A stretch of DNA of 24,339 bases, from the NCBI GenBank assembly GCA_030066475.1, contig JASJBO010000020.1, positions 1 through 24,339 on the forward strand, in the 5' to 3' direction. A program made the position numbers and the translations under genes. Source of the DNA: Myxococcota bacterium (GTDB lineage: Bacteria > Myxococcota_A > UBA9160 > PR03). Within the stretch, counting starts at the first letter, position 1. Every line of letters starts with the position of its first letter. This document shows positions 7,571 to 17,074 of this stretch, in pieces. The notes under the pieces are model-generated. The model did no database searches and had not been told where the DNA came from. It saw only the letters and a list, made by a program, of their open reading frames with translations.

Positions 7571-8437
7571 GTGGGCGAGCCGCTCGCCTTCCTCTGCCTG
7601 GGCGCGATGGGGGGGCCGATGGCCGCTCACCTCGCCCGCGCCGGCCACGCGGTGACGGTCTGGAACCGCACGCCCGCGCGTGCCGCCGACTGGGTCGCCG
7701 AGCACGGGGGACAGGCGGCGGCGACGCCGGCCGAGGCGGCGGAGGGTGCCTCCGTGGTGTTCGCGTGCACCGGCAACGACGACGCGCTGCGCGCCGTGGC
7801 GGCCGGTGCCGACGGCGCCTTTGCGGGCATGGCACGTGGCGCGGTGTTCGTCGATCACACGACCGTGTCGGCCGAGGTGACGCGCGAGCTGGGCGAGCAG
7901 GCCGCCGCCCGCGGCGTCTCGTTCGTCGACGCGCCGGTCTCCGGCGGCGAGGAGGGCGCGCGGCGCGGCGCGCTCACCGTGATGGCCGGCGGCCCCGAGG
8001 CCGCCTTCACGCGCGTCGAGCCGTTGCTCGCGTGCTACGCGAAGACCGCCGTGCGGCTCGGCCCGGCGGGATCGGGCCAGCTCGCCAAGATGGTCAACCA
8101 GATCTGCATCGCCGGCCTGCTCGAGGGGCTGTCCGAGGGCCTCGCCTTCGCCCGCCGCGCGGGTCTCGATCCGCGCGCCGTGGTGGAGGTGATCGCCAAC
8201 GGCGCGGCGGGCTCCTGGCAGATGACCCAGCGGGCGCCCACGATGATCGAGGGCCGCTTCGACTTCGGCTTCGCGGTGGACTGGATGCGCAAGGACCTCG
8301 GCATCGCCCTCGCCGAGGCGCGGCGCAACGGGGCACGGCTGCCCCTTACCGCCATCGTCGATCAGCTCTACGCCGAGCTGCAGCGCCGCGGCCACGGCCG
8401 CTGGGACACCTCCTCGTTGATCTCGCTGCTGGATTAG
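7571..8437 (+). CDS. Beta-hydroxyacid dehydrogenase (3-hydroxyisobutyrate dehydrogenase / tartronate semialdehyde reductase type)
   Basis: The protein has 288 residues, normal for the family. The GTG at 7571 lies 1 base after the upstream TGA; a later ATG would cut the Rossmann fold. The NAD(P)-binding loop LCLGAMGGPMA sits at the N-terminus and the substrate-binding motif FVDAPVSGGEEGA at about residue 117. GSGQLAKMVNQ carries the catalytic Lys173. A C-terminal all-alpha domain follows (DFGFAVDWMRKDLGIALAEA). The first glycine of the usual GxGxxG loop is replaced by Cys9. These enzymes oxidise 3-hydroxyacids or reduce the semialdehyde with NAD(P). Pairing with an acyl-CoA dehydrogenase fits a branched-chain or organic-acid breakdown step, but the substrate is inferred only. 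Confidence 0.9.
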   Translation: MGEPLAFLCLGAMGGPMAAHLARAGHAVTVWNRTPARAADWVAEHGGQAAATPAEAAEGASVVFACTGNDDALRAVAAGADGAFAGMARGAVFVDHTTVSAEVTRELGEQAAARGVSFVDAPVSGGEEGARRGALTVMAGGPEAAFTRVEPLLACYAKTAVRLGPAGSGQLAKMVNQICIAGLLEGLSEGLAFARRAGLDPRAVVEVIANGAAGSWQMTQRAPTMIEGRFDFGFAVDWMRKDLGIALAEARRNGARLPLTAIVDQLYAELQRRGHGRWDTSSLISLLD

Positions 8438-8448
8438 CCCCAAGGAGC

Positions 8449-8496
8449 TTGCCTGCGGCTCGCTGCGCGCTCCGGCTTCGCCTCCGCTTGCGCGGG
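8449..8496 (+). repeat. Partial intergenic repeat, second subtype (copy F)
   Basis: This truncated copy starts within the core (GCCTGCGGCTCGCTGCGCGC) and continues TCCGGCTTCGCCTCCGCTTG; the usual left end with TGGTGGACTTCG is missing. It lies between the dehydrogenase stop and the histidine kinase start. Confidence 0.7.
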
Positions 8497-8540
8497 AATT
8501 GCACCTCAATTGCCTCTCGCGATGGGCCGATGGTCCGCTC

Positions 8541-10295
8541 ATGAACCCGTTCGCCCTGGTGCCGCTGGCGTCGGCGCTGGCCTGCCTGGCCTTCGGCCTG
8601 CTGCTGGCCGCGCGGGAGTGGCACACCCCGGCCTACCGCTGCCTGAGCCTGGTGCTGCTGGGCGGCGCCGTGTGGGGACTGTGCGAGGCGTTCTGGACGG
8701 TGGCGCCGACGTCCGGGTCGGCGCTCTGGCTGGTGCGCGCCTCGACGCCGGGCTGGGCGCTGGTCGGTCCGGTCGTCCTGCACGCGTTCGTGTGCTCCTC
8801 GAGTGCGCCCCCGCGCTGGTCGCGGCGGGCGCTGGCCGCCAGCTACACGGTCACGGTCGCGCTGTGTCTGGTGAGCTGGCTGACGCCGTGGATGCACACC
8901 GGCGTCTCGCCCCAGTCCTGGGGCTGGTCCTACCGGGTCGGCCCCGCGTTCGCCGTCTGGTACGGGCTGACGCTCGCGACGATCGCGGCGGGCATCGTCG
9001 TCGGCGTCCGCGAGCTGCGCGTCTGGGACTCGCCGGCGCACGTGAGCCAGCGTCCCTGGTTCGTCGTGGCGCTGGCGCTGCCGCTCGGCATCGGCTCGGT
9101 CACGGACGGCCTGCTGCCGCTCCTGTCGATCGAGGCGCCGCGCGCCGGGGTCGTGTCGTTCGCCGTCTTCGGCGCGCTGATCTGCTGGAACCTGGGGCGC
9201 TACGGCTACTCGCTCGCCGCGCCCGGGTCGGTCGCCGGGCGCATCCTCTCGGAGCTGCCGGAGGGCGTCGCGCTGGTCACGCCGGACGGGCACATCCGCT
9301 ACGCGAACGAGGGACTGGCGCGTCTCGTCGGCATGGACGTCGCCGCGCTGCCGGGCCAGGCGCTGAGCCGATTCCTACCCAGTGCTGCCCTCGACGCCCG
9401 CGACGCGGCGGGCGAGGACGGCGAGGTGGACCTCGACCTGGGGCCGCGCGGCCGGACCCCGGTCGCCGTGTCCAGCTCGCAGGTGCGCGACGCACGGGGC
9501 CTGTTGATCGGCACCATCTTCCTGGTGCGCGACCTCTCGGAGATCCGGGCGCTGCGCGCGCGCCTGGCCACCTCGGCGCGCCTGGCGGCGGTCGGTCAGC
9601 TCGCGGCAGGCATCGCGCACGAGATCAACAACCCGCTGGCGTTCATTGGCTCCAACCTGCGGGTGCTGTGCGATCAGCTCCAGCGGATGGCCGAGATGCA
9701 CCGCACGCAGGACGGCAAGGTCGACTTCGAGCACGCGTTCGACGAGAGCGTGCAGATCCTGACCGAGTCGCTCGAGGGCGTGGATCACGCCGCCGAGATC
9801 GTGCGCGACGTGCACGCGTTCTCGCACGACGCGGGTCCCCAACGCGGCCTGCTCGACGTGAACGAGCTGTGCGACCGCGCCCTGCGGATCGCGGCTCCGC
9901 AGCTTCGGCGCAGCGCCCGGGTGGTGCGCGAGCTCGGCGCGGTCGAGTGCGTGGTGGGCTCGCGCCGCGAGCTTCAGCAGGTGCTGCTGAACCTGCTGGT
10001 CAATGCCGGCCAGGCGATCGACCAGGTCGGCACCGTGTCGCTGCGTACGCGCATGCGCGACGGCCTGGTCGAGGTCGCGGTGGTCGACACCGGCCGCGGC
10101 ATCACCCCCGACGAGCTCGAACGCATCTTCGATCCCTTCTTCACGACCAAGGCGGTGGGCGAGGGCAGCGGCCTCGGGCTCTCGATCTCCCACGAGATCG
10201 TCCGCCGCCACAGCGGCCGTCTCGAGGTCGACTCGCGCCCGGGCGAGGGCACCGCCTTCCGCGTGCTGCTGCCGCAGGCCGGCGACGAGGGCTGA
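8541..10295 (+). CDS. Membrane sensor histidine kinase (7TM-type N-terminus, PAS, HisKA, HATPase_c)
   Basis: The protein has 584 residues. The N-terminal 225 or so residues contain about seven hydrophobic segments, in the manner of histidine kinases with a 7TM input module. A PAS domain follows at about 235-340 (LPEGVALVTPDGHIRYANEG). The H-box AAGIAHEINNPLAFI gives phospho-acceptor His360. The ATP-binding motifs are complete: N-box LLNLLVNAGQAI, G1 VDTGRGI, F-box IFDPFFTTK and G2 GSGLGLSIS. The kinase core resembles the NtrB/ZraS-like group, which often partners sigma54 activators. No response regulator is next to it, so it is an orphan here. The ATG at 8541 is preferred over a TTG at 8499 because the latter lies at the edge of repeat copy F; neither has a clear Shine-Dalgarno. 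Confidence 0.9.
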   Translation: MNPFALVPLASALACLAFGLLLAAREWHTPAYRCLSLVLLGGAVWGLCEAFWTVAPTSGSALWLVRASTPGWALVGPVVLHAFVCSSSAPPRWSRRALAASYTVTVALCLVSWLTPWMHTGVSPQSWGWSYRVGPAFAVWYGLTLATIAAGIVVGVRELRVWDSPAHVSQRPWFVVALALPLGIGSVTDGLLPLLSIEAPRAGVVSFAVFGALICWNLGRYGYSLAAPGSVAGRILSELPEGVALVTPDGHIRYANEGLARLVGMDVAALPGQALSRFLPSAALDARDAAGEDGEVDLDLGPRGRTPVAVSSSQVRDARGLLIGTIFLVRDLSEIRALRARLATSARLAAVGQLAAGIAHEINNPLAFIGSNLRVLCDQLQRMAEMHRTQDGKVDFEHAFDESVQILTESLEGVDHAAEIVRDVHAFSHDAGPQRGLLDVNELCDRALRIAAPQLRRSARVVRELGAVECVVGSRRELQQVLLNLLVNAGQAIDQVGTVSLRTRMRDGLVEVAVVDTGRGITPDELERIFDPFFTTKAVGEGSGLGLSISHEIVRRHSGRLEVDSRPGEGTAFRVLLPQAGDEG

Positions 10296-10439
10296 CCGCT
10301 CCGACGGCCCGGGAGCCCCGGCCGAGTCGCCGGTCCGAGGCGCTCGTCTTCGACCCGACCGCCGTGCTCGCCGCCGACGGGCAGGAGCACGCTCCCCTCG
10401 CGCCGGAGCGTGTCGAGAGGCCGAGGCTCGAGTCCGAGC
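10296..10439. other. Short convergent intergenic region
   Basis: These 144 bases separate the convergent histidine kinase and methyltransferase genes. No family repeat, T-run terminator or credible small gene is seen; only a short GGAGC-AC-GCTCC symmetry is present at about 10383-10394. It is one of the few convergent gaps here without the palindromic repeat. Confidence 0.4.
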
Positions 10440-11222
10440 TCAAGCGCCGCGCCGACGCTTCGGCGCGCGGGCGATCACCGCGAACACGCGGTGGGGAACC
10501 CGCAGCAGCTCGCCCGGGTAGCGAGACGCCAGGAGTTCGGCGAGCTGCGCGTCGCACGCGTCGACCTGCTCCGGGCTCATGCTCCCGCCCACGCCGGCGC
10601 TGGCCCGGATGCGGCCGCGCCAGGCCTCGGGCGTGTAGGGCTGGTCGACGTCGTAGGAGAACGTCTCGAGCTCGCGGAACCCGGCCTCGCCGAGATCGCG
10701 CAGCGAGAGCGGGTGGACGCCGAGTCCGCGTCCCATCTTCCAGTCGGGGTTGTGGCGCTCGATCAGCTCTTCCGTCGCGCGGACCAGGTTGCCCGCGAGC
10801 GGGATCCAGTCGAAGTGCGCGATGACGGCACGGCCGTCCGGCACGAGCAGCCGCGCCGCCTCCGCCGCGGCGCGGGGACGGTCGAACCAGTGCCAGCACT
10901 GACCGGCGGCGATGACGTCGTAGGCCGCCTCGGCGAGGCCCGTCGCCTCCGCGCGCGCCACGCGGTACTCCACCTCGACGCCGGCGCTCGTATCGAGCTC
11001 GCGCGCGGCCTGCAGCATGGTCTCGGCGGGGTCGATGCCGACGACGCGGCAGCCGCGGCGGGCGAAGCCGCGGGCGAGGCTGCCCGTTCCGGTCCCGAGG
11101 TCGACCACGGACTGGCCGGCCTGGCCGATGCCGTGCGCGGCGAGGCGCGCGAACAGCGAATCGGGAAAGCCGGCCCGGTGGCGCGCGTAATCTTTCGAGG
11201 TGAGGCCGAAGTCGGGCTTCAC
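10440..11222 (-). CDS. Class I SAM-dependent methyltransferase
   Basis: The protein has 260 residues. The start is the GTG at 11220-11222, whose last bases overlap the TGA of the upstream cupin gene (GTGA); the much longer open frame upstream is a shadow of the cupin gene. SAM-binding motif I is SVVDLGTGTGSLARGFA (about residues 38-52), followed by the acidic VVGIDPAETML and the motif AGQCWHWFDRPRAA seen in Methyltransf_11/trans-aconitate-methyltransferase-like enzymes. The C-terminus is basic (APKRRRGA). The substrate is unknown; the paired cupin may act on the same or a related small molecule. It is convergent with the histidine kinase gene, with 144 bp between them. Confidence 0.87.
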   Translation of the reverse strand: MKPDFGLTSKDYARHRAGFPDSLFARLAAHGIGQAGQSVVDLGTGTGSLARGFARRGCRVVGIDPAETMLQAARELDTSAGVEVEYRVARAEATGLAEAAYDVIAAGQCWHWFDRPRAAAEAARLLVPDGRAVIAHFDWIPLAGNLVRATEELIERHNPDWKMGRGLGVHPLSLRDLGEAGFRELETFSYDVDQPYTPEAWRGRIRASAGVGGSMSPEQVDACDAQLAELLASRYPGELLRVPHRVFAVIARAPKRRRGA

Positions 11223-11698
11223 GAGGGTCCCGTGGCGTCGACGGGCGGGTCCGGGAACTCGTACTCCACCTCGGCGAACGAGGCAGTCGGGAAGACGTAG
11301 AGCAGCCGCAGCCGCTCCGCGCCGGTGTTGCGCGCACCGTGCGGCACGGACCCCGGGATGAACACGGCCGTGCCCGGCCGCACGTCGTGGTCGGTCTCCC
11401 CGATCCTGACCACGCCGCGGCCCGACAGGACGTAGTAGACCTCGGGCTGAGCGTGCCGGTGGGGGCGGAAGGCTCTCGTCTCGCCGGGCTCGAGCTCGGC
11501 CACACCCACGGTCAGCGAGTCGGTGGGGGTGCGGTCCGCGCTGATCAGCGTGCGCCAGCACACGGAGCCGGATCGCCCGTCCGCCCAGCCCTCGACGGCG
11601 CAGTCCTCTTCCTGGATCACGAAGCCTCTCGACTGCGCCATGTGCAGCGCCAGGCCGACGGGTCGGCGTCCGGGGGGCGGCTGCGAGGGTCGCGGCAT
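11219..11698 (-). CDS. Small single-domain cupin protein
   Basis: The protein has 159 residues. Both cupin motifs are visible. Motif 1 is HRHAQPEVYYVLSGRG, whose two His and one Glu are metal ligands. Motif 2 is GTAVFIPGSVPHGARN, with the third His. Single-domain cupins of this size are metal-dependent dioxygenases, isomerases or sugar- and ligand-binding proteins; which one applies cannot be told. The gene is coupled by a 4-base overlap to the downstream methyltransferase. The ATG at 11698 is the longest reasonable start; a second ATG at 11641 (MAQSRGFVIQEED) would remove 19 Pro/Arg-rich residues and is an alternative. Confidence 0.83.
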   Translation of the reverse strand: MPRPSQPPPGRRPVGLALHMAQSRGFVIQEEDCAVEGWADGRSGSVCWRTLISADRTPTDSLTVGVAELEPGETRAFRPHRHAQPEVYYVLSGRGVVRIGETDHDVRPGTAVFIPGSVPHGARNTGAERLRLLYVFPTASFAEVEYEFPDPPVDATGPS

Positions 11699-11755
11699 GA
11701 CGGGGACGAGTCTACCACGCGTCCGGCCGGGTCTCGCCGGCCCGGTGCCGGCCGT

Positions 11756-11761
11756 TAGACT
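11756..11761 (+). promoter_or_regulatory. Candidate -10 element before ettA
   Basis: TAGACT lies 26 bp before the GTG start. Similar hexamers stand a comparable distance before other genes here: TACGAT at 5842 and TAGGCT at 15648. No convincing -35 is seen, so this is suggestive only. Confidence 0.3.
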
Positions 11762-11787
11762 GCGCCGGCAACTTCGGGGGATTCGAC

Positions 11788-13457
<1,670 letters not shown>

Positions 13458-13461
<4 letters not shown>

Positions 13462-13540
13462 CTGGTGGACTTCGCTCGCCTGCGGCTCGCTGCGCGCGCC
13501 CTGCGGGCGCTTGCAGGGGGCTTCTGCCGAGCGAAGTCCA
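13458..13540 (-). repeat. Intergenic palindromic repeat, hairpin subtype, copy C
   Basis: This is the whole space between convergent ettA and the alkylsulfatase gene. On the top strand it runs CTAGCTGGTGGACTTCGCTC, core, GCGCCC-TGC-GGGCGC hairpin (13496-13510), CTTGCAGGGGGCTTCTGC, and ends CGAGCGAAGTCCA. Its two ends are inverted copies of each other (GGACTTCGCTCG against CGAGCGAAGTCC). It is in the opposite orientation to copies A and B. The ettA TAG uses the left end, and the alkylsulfatase TGA starts at the base after the right end. Confidence 0.82.
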
Positions 13541-15544
13541 TCAATCCGGTGTGACCACGGCGAAGTTCGAGTCGGGGAGCTCGAGCAGCGAGAGGAAGGC
13601 AAGCAGGTCGAGGCGGCTGCCGTCGACGTCGAGCTCGTCGGAGAAGACCAGCTCGCGCACGCCGGCCTGGCCGACGAAGAGCCGCAGCAGCAGGTCCTTG
13701 GTGATGCGGATCGTGACGTCCGCGCCCGGATCCGGGTCGGCGCGCCGCGGGTGCAGCACGGAGTTGTCGAGGGTCAGCACGTAGGACTCGTCGATGTCGG
13801 TGAACACGAAGTTCAACGTCATGCGGCGGCCTTCCGCGGCCCGGCCGTCGAGGCGCGTGGCGAGGGACTCGAGGAAGCGCTGCATCGGCGTCCTCCGCAG
13901 CAGCTCGAGCGCGCCGGCCAGGCTGAAGTCGCCCTCGGGGCGGCCGTGGCGCAGCTCGTAGGCGGCGCTCAGGTAGACGTCGCGCCAGGGGCCGGACTCG
14001 GCCTGGTAGCCGAGCTGGTCGTAGGCGCGCGCCAGCAGCTCGCGCGCCTCGGCGTGCTCGGGCTCCGCGAACACCAGGTGGTCGAGCACCGTCGCCGCCC
14101 AGCGGTACTCCCCGGCCTCGAACGACTCGCGCGCCTTGCGCAGCACCTCGTCCCGGCCGCCCATGAAGTCGACGTAGCGGGTCGCCGCCTCGGCCGGCGG
14201 CAGCGGGTCGAGGTTGGCGGGGTTGCCGTCGTACCAGCCGAAGTACCACTGGTAGACCGCCTTCGCGTTGTGGCGGACGGTGCCGTAGTAGCCGCGGTTG
14301 GCGAACGAAGGCCGCAGCGAATCCGGCAGCTCGAGCGCCTCGGCGATCTCGCGCGGCGTGTAGCCCGAGTTCGCCAGCCGCAGCGTCTGGTCGTGGAGGT
14401 ACTTGTAGGTGTCGCGCTGCTTCTCCAGGTAGTCGACGATCCGCGCGTTGCCCCACATCGGCCAGTGATGGCTCGCGAACATCACCTCGGCGTCGCCGAA
14501 GCGCTCGATCGCCTCGTCGATGTAGCCGCTCCAGCGCAGCGCGTCGCGCACCTTGGCGCCGCGCAGGGTGTACAGGTTGTGCATCGTGTGCGACACGATC
14601 TCGGCGCCGCAGAAGGCGCGCCGGTCGGGCAGGTAGAAGGTGAGCTCGGCGGGCGCCTCCGACTCCGGGGCGTACTGGAACACGAAGCGCACGCCGTCGA
14701 TCACGAGCTCGGTGGGCGTGCGGTCGATCACGTCCGTCGGCGCCAGCAGTCCGATGGTGCCGATCGCGGGGCTCTTGCCCAGGCCCGAGTCGACGTGGCC
14801 CCGCTCGCTGCGCGCCAGGTGGCGCCCGTACATGAAGGCGGCGCGCCGGCTCATCGCGACACCGGCCAGCACGTTCTCGCTGGTGGCCTCCTCGAGGAAG
14901 CCGGCGGGCGCGATGACGCGCAGCCCGCTGCCGTCCGCCTGCTGCGCGGCCAGCACGCCCTGGATGCCACCGAAGTGGTCGATGTGGCTGTGGGTGAAGA
15001 TCACGGCCACCACCGGCCGCTCGCCCAGCTCGCGCGACACCAGCTCGAAGGCGGCGCGGGCGGTCTCCTTCGCCGTGAGCGGGTCCACCACGATCCAGCC
15101 GCTCTCGCCCTCGATCAGGCTCATGTTCGAGAGGTCGTAGCCGCGCACCTGGTAGACGCCCTCGGTCACCTGGTAGAGCCCGTGGTGGTTGTTGAGCTGC
15201 GCCTGGCGCCACAGGCTCGGGTTGACGCTGGCCGGCGCCGCGCCGTCCTGGAATGCGTAGGCCGCCGTGTCCCAGATGGGCGGCGCGCCGGGGTCGGCCT
15301 CGGACGGCACCAACACGTTCGGGTCGCGCGCGAGCAGCCCGCGGCGCGCATCCTCGAAGTCCTGCGCGTCGGCCAACGGGAGCTGCTCGGCCACCTGTCG
15401 GTTCGCCGCGGCGGTCGCGGCCGTGGGCGCCGTGTGGCCGAGCGCGTCGGCCTCCGGGGCGCCGGGGGGCGGGGCCGGCGTCTCGCCGCGACAGGCGAGC
15501 AGGCCGGCGAGCACCAGCAGGAGAATCCGGGATCGGGCGGTCAT
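13541..15544 (-). CDS. SdsA1/YjcS-type alkylsulfatase (metallo-beta-lactamase fold), predicted lipoprotein
   Basis: The protein has 667 residues. The ATG at 15542-15544 has a perfect AAGGAGG (complement of 15551-15557) six bases upstream, which overrides the longer open frame. The N-terminus is a signal peptide with a lipobox-like LLAC, giving lipid-modified Cys18. The zinc motif FTHSHIDHFGG supplies His185, His187, Asp189 and His190. Family marks downstream include SEAPAELTFYLPD, SHTMHNLYTLRGAKVRDA and ASHHWPMWGN. An all-helical dimerisation domain (RYVDFMGGRDEVLRKA region) follows, and then an SCP2-like C-terminal domain (from about residue 540), the typical three-domain order of SdsA1. The predicted role is periplasmic hydrolysis of alkyl sulfate esters to alcohol and sulfate. 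The lipoprotein anchor is the less certain part, since Leu at -2 is atypical. Confidence 0.9.
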   Translation of the reverse strand: MTARSRILLLVLAGLLACRGETPAPPPGAPEADALGHTAPTAATAAANRQVAEQLPLADAQDFEDARRGLLARDPNVLVPSEADPGAPPIWDTAAYAFQDGAAPASVNPSLWRQAQLNNHHGLYQVTEGVYQVRGYDLSNMSLIEGESGWIVVDPLTAKETARAAFELVSRELGERPVVAVIFTHSHIDHFGGIQGVLAAQQADGSGLRVIAPAGFLEEATSENVLAGVAMSRRAAFMYGRHLARSERGHVDSGLGKSPAIGTIGLLAPTDVIDRTPTELVIDGVRFVFQYAPESEAPAELTFYLPDRRAFCGAEIVSHTMHNLYTLRGAKVRDALRWSGYIDEAIERFGDAEVMFASHHWPMWGNARIVDYLEKQRDTYKYLHDQTLRLANSGYTPREIAEALELPDSLRPSFANRGYYGTVRHNAKAVYQWYFGWYDGNPANLDPLPPAEAATRYVDFMGGRDEVLRKARESFEAGEYRWAATVLDHLVFAEPEHAEARELLARAYDQLGYQAESGPWRDVYLSAAYELRHGRPEGDFSLAGALELLRRTPMQRFLESLATRLDGRAAEGRRMTLNFVFTDIDESYVLTLDNSVLHPRRADPDPGADVTIRITKDLLLRLFVGQAGVRELVFSDELDVDGSRLDLLAFLSLLELPDSNFAVVTPD

Positions 15545-15630
15545 GCCGAGCCTCCTTGAGCGGAAGGGGCCGCGGCAGGATACCCGCAGGACGGAGGCTG
15601 TACTCCAATCGGGCGCGCCGTCCCTTCCCA

Positions 15631-15653
15631 CGCGCGTTCGCGCGGTCTAGGCT
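15631..15653 (+). promoter_or_regulatory. Palindrome and candidate -10 element in divergent region
   Basis: CGCGCG-TT-CGCGCG (15631-15644) is a perfect inverted repeat, directly followed by TAGGCT (15648-15653), 26 bp before the downstream GTG start. It lies in the 135-bp region between the divergent alkylsulfatase and oxidoreductase genes and could be an operator. This is symmetry and position evidence only. Confidence 0.3.
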
Positions 15654-15679
15654 CGGCGTGTCGAACGGGAGGAGATGCG

Positions 15680-16930
15680 GTGGCCGAAGCGAAGCGCGAG
15701 CTCGACGTCGTCGTCTGGGGCGCGACCGGCTTCACGGGCCGGCTCGTGGCCGAGTACCTGCTCGAGCACTACGGGGGCTCGGGCCCGCTGCGGTGGGCGC
15801 TGGGCGGACGCAGCCGGTCCAAGCTCGAGGCGCTGCGCGAGGATCTGGCTCGCGACATCGGCGGCGGCGCCGCCGAGCTGGAGCTGGTGCTCGGCGACGG
15901 CGACGACGAGGCGTCGCTCACGGCGCTGGCCGAGCGCACCCGCGTCGTGTGCACGACCGTCGGTCCCTACGCCCGCTACGGCTCGAAGCTCGTCGCCGCC
16001 TGTGTGCGCACCGGCACGCACTACTGCGACCTCACCGGCGAGGCGCAGTGGATGCGGCGCATGATCGACGCCCACCAGGCCGAGGCCGAGACGAGCGGCG
16101 CGCGCCTGGTGCACACCTGCGGCTTCGACAGCATCCCGTCCGACCTGGGCGTGTTCTTCCTGCAGCGCGAGATGCAGGCGCGTCACGGCGCGCCCTGCGC
16201 CCGCATCGGCTATCGCGTGGTCGGCTTCCAGGGCGGCTTCAGCGGCGGCACGGCTGCGAGCATGCTCAACGTGCTGGAGGAGGCCACCCGCGACCCCGAG
16301 GTGCGGCGCGTCCTGGCCGACCCGTACGGCCTGAACCCCGCCGGCCGCCGCTCCGGACCCGACGGGCCCGAGCGCATGAGCCCCGCCTGGGACTCCGACT
16401 TCGAGTCCTGGACCGCCCCCTTCGTGATGGGCGCCATCAACACCCGGGTGGTGCGGCGCACCAACGCGCTGCTCGGCGACGCCTACGGGGCGGACTTCCG
16501 CTACGACGAGGCGGTACTGACGGGGAGCGGTCCGGTCGGCTGGCTGAAGGCGGCCGGGACGGCCGCCGGCATGGCGGGGGTGATGGCGGCCGGCGGGGTC
16601 GGGCCGCTGCGCCGGCTGATCGGCAGCCGGCTGCCGGCGCCCGGCGAGGGTCCCTCGAAGGCGCAGCGCGAGGCGGGCTACTGGGACGTGCTGCTGCACG
16701 GCGAGCACCCCGAGGACCGCGGCAAGAGCCTGCGCGCCCGCGCCACCGGCGACCGCGATCCCGGCTACGGCTCGACCGCGAAGATGCTGGGCGAGAGCGC
16801 CGTGTGCCTGGCGCTCGACCCGCTCACCGCGGGCGGCGGCTTCTGGACGCCGGCTTCGGCGATGGGCGAGCCGCTGCTGGCACGGCTCCAGGAGAAGGCC
16901 GGCGTGCGCTTCTCGATCGAGGCGGGCTGA
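15680..16930 (+). CDS. Saccharopine dehydrogenase-like / trans-acting enoyl reductase family NAD(P) oxidoreductase
   Basis: The protein has 416 residues. The GTG at 15680 follows GGGAGGAG (15667-15674) by 5 bases. The N-terminus LDVVVWGATGFTGRLVAEYL is a Rossmann dinucleotide-binding motif; ALGGRSRSKLEAL is the following cofactor-specific loop, whose Arg residues suggest NADP. Marks of the family are CTTVGPYARYG, GTHYCDLTGE and HTCGFDSIPSDLG. The same set occurs in the mycobacterial trans-acting enoyl reductases (Rv2449c/Rv2953 type) and in eukaryotic SCCPDH. A Gly/Ala-rich segment (AAGTAAGMAGVMAAGGVGP, about 290-310) may be a membrane-associating helix. In mycobacteria one such protein works with polyketide synthases; no PKS is visible here, so the substrate is unknown. 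The gene is divergent from the alkylsulfatase gene. Confidence 0.87.
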   Translation: MAEAKRELDVVVWGATGFTGRLVAEYLLEHYGGSGPLRWALGGRSRSKLEALREDLARDIGGGAAELELVLGDGDDEASLTALAERTRVVCTTVGPYARYGSKLVAACVRTGTHYCDLTGEAQWMRRMIDAHQAEAETSGARLVHTCGFDSIPSDLGVFFLQREMQARHGAPCARIGYRVVGFQGGFSGGTAASMLNVLEEATRDPEVRRVLADPYGLNPAGRRSGPDGPERMSPAWDSDFESWTAPFVMGAINTRVVRRTNALLGDAYGADFRYDEAVLTGSGPVGWLKAAGTAAGMAGVMAAGGVGPLRRLIGSRLPAPGEGPSKAQREAGYWDVLLHGEHPEDRGKSLRARATGDRDPGYGSTAKMLGESAVCLALDPLTAGGGFWTPASAMGEPLLARLQEKAGVRFSIEAG

Positions 16931-17074
16931 GCCCCGAAGTCCGCCCCGGTTCCGCTCCGAGAGCCACGGGCGCCGCGAAGCCTCCCCCTGGGGGCAACCT
17001 GGTCGACCCCGCGGATCATTCCGGCCGCCACCTATCGGCACCTGGGGTGCACATACCTCAGGGAGGTTCCCCCG

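Noticed and set aside
13511..15559. Long open frame of 682 codons on the plus strand opposite the alkylsulfatase gene
   Set aside because: It has no recognisable domain and a composition rich in Arg/Val/Gly/His typical of the antisense of a high-GC gene; the minus-strand frame has full catalytic motifs and a perfect ribosome-binding site.
17036..17052. Sigma54-like GG-N10-GC element (CGGCAC and TGCA) before the 17075 gene
   Set aside because: The transcription start it implies (about 17062) would fall inside the Shine-Dalgarno, and this loose pattern is expected often by chance at this GC content.
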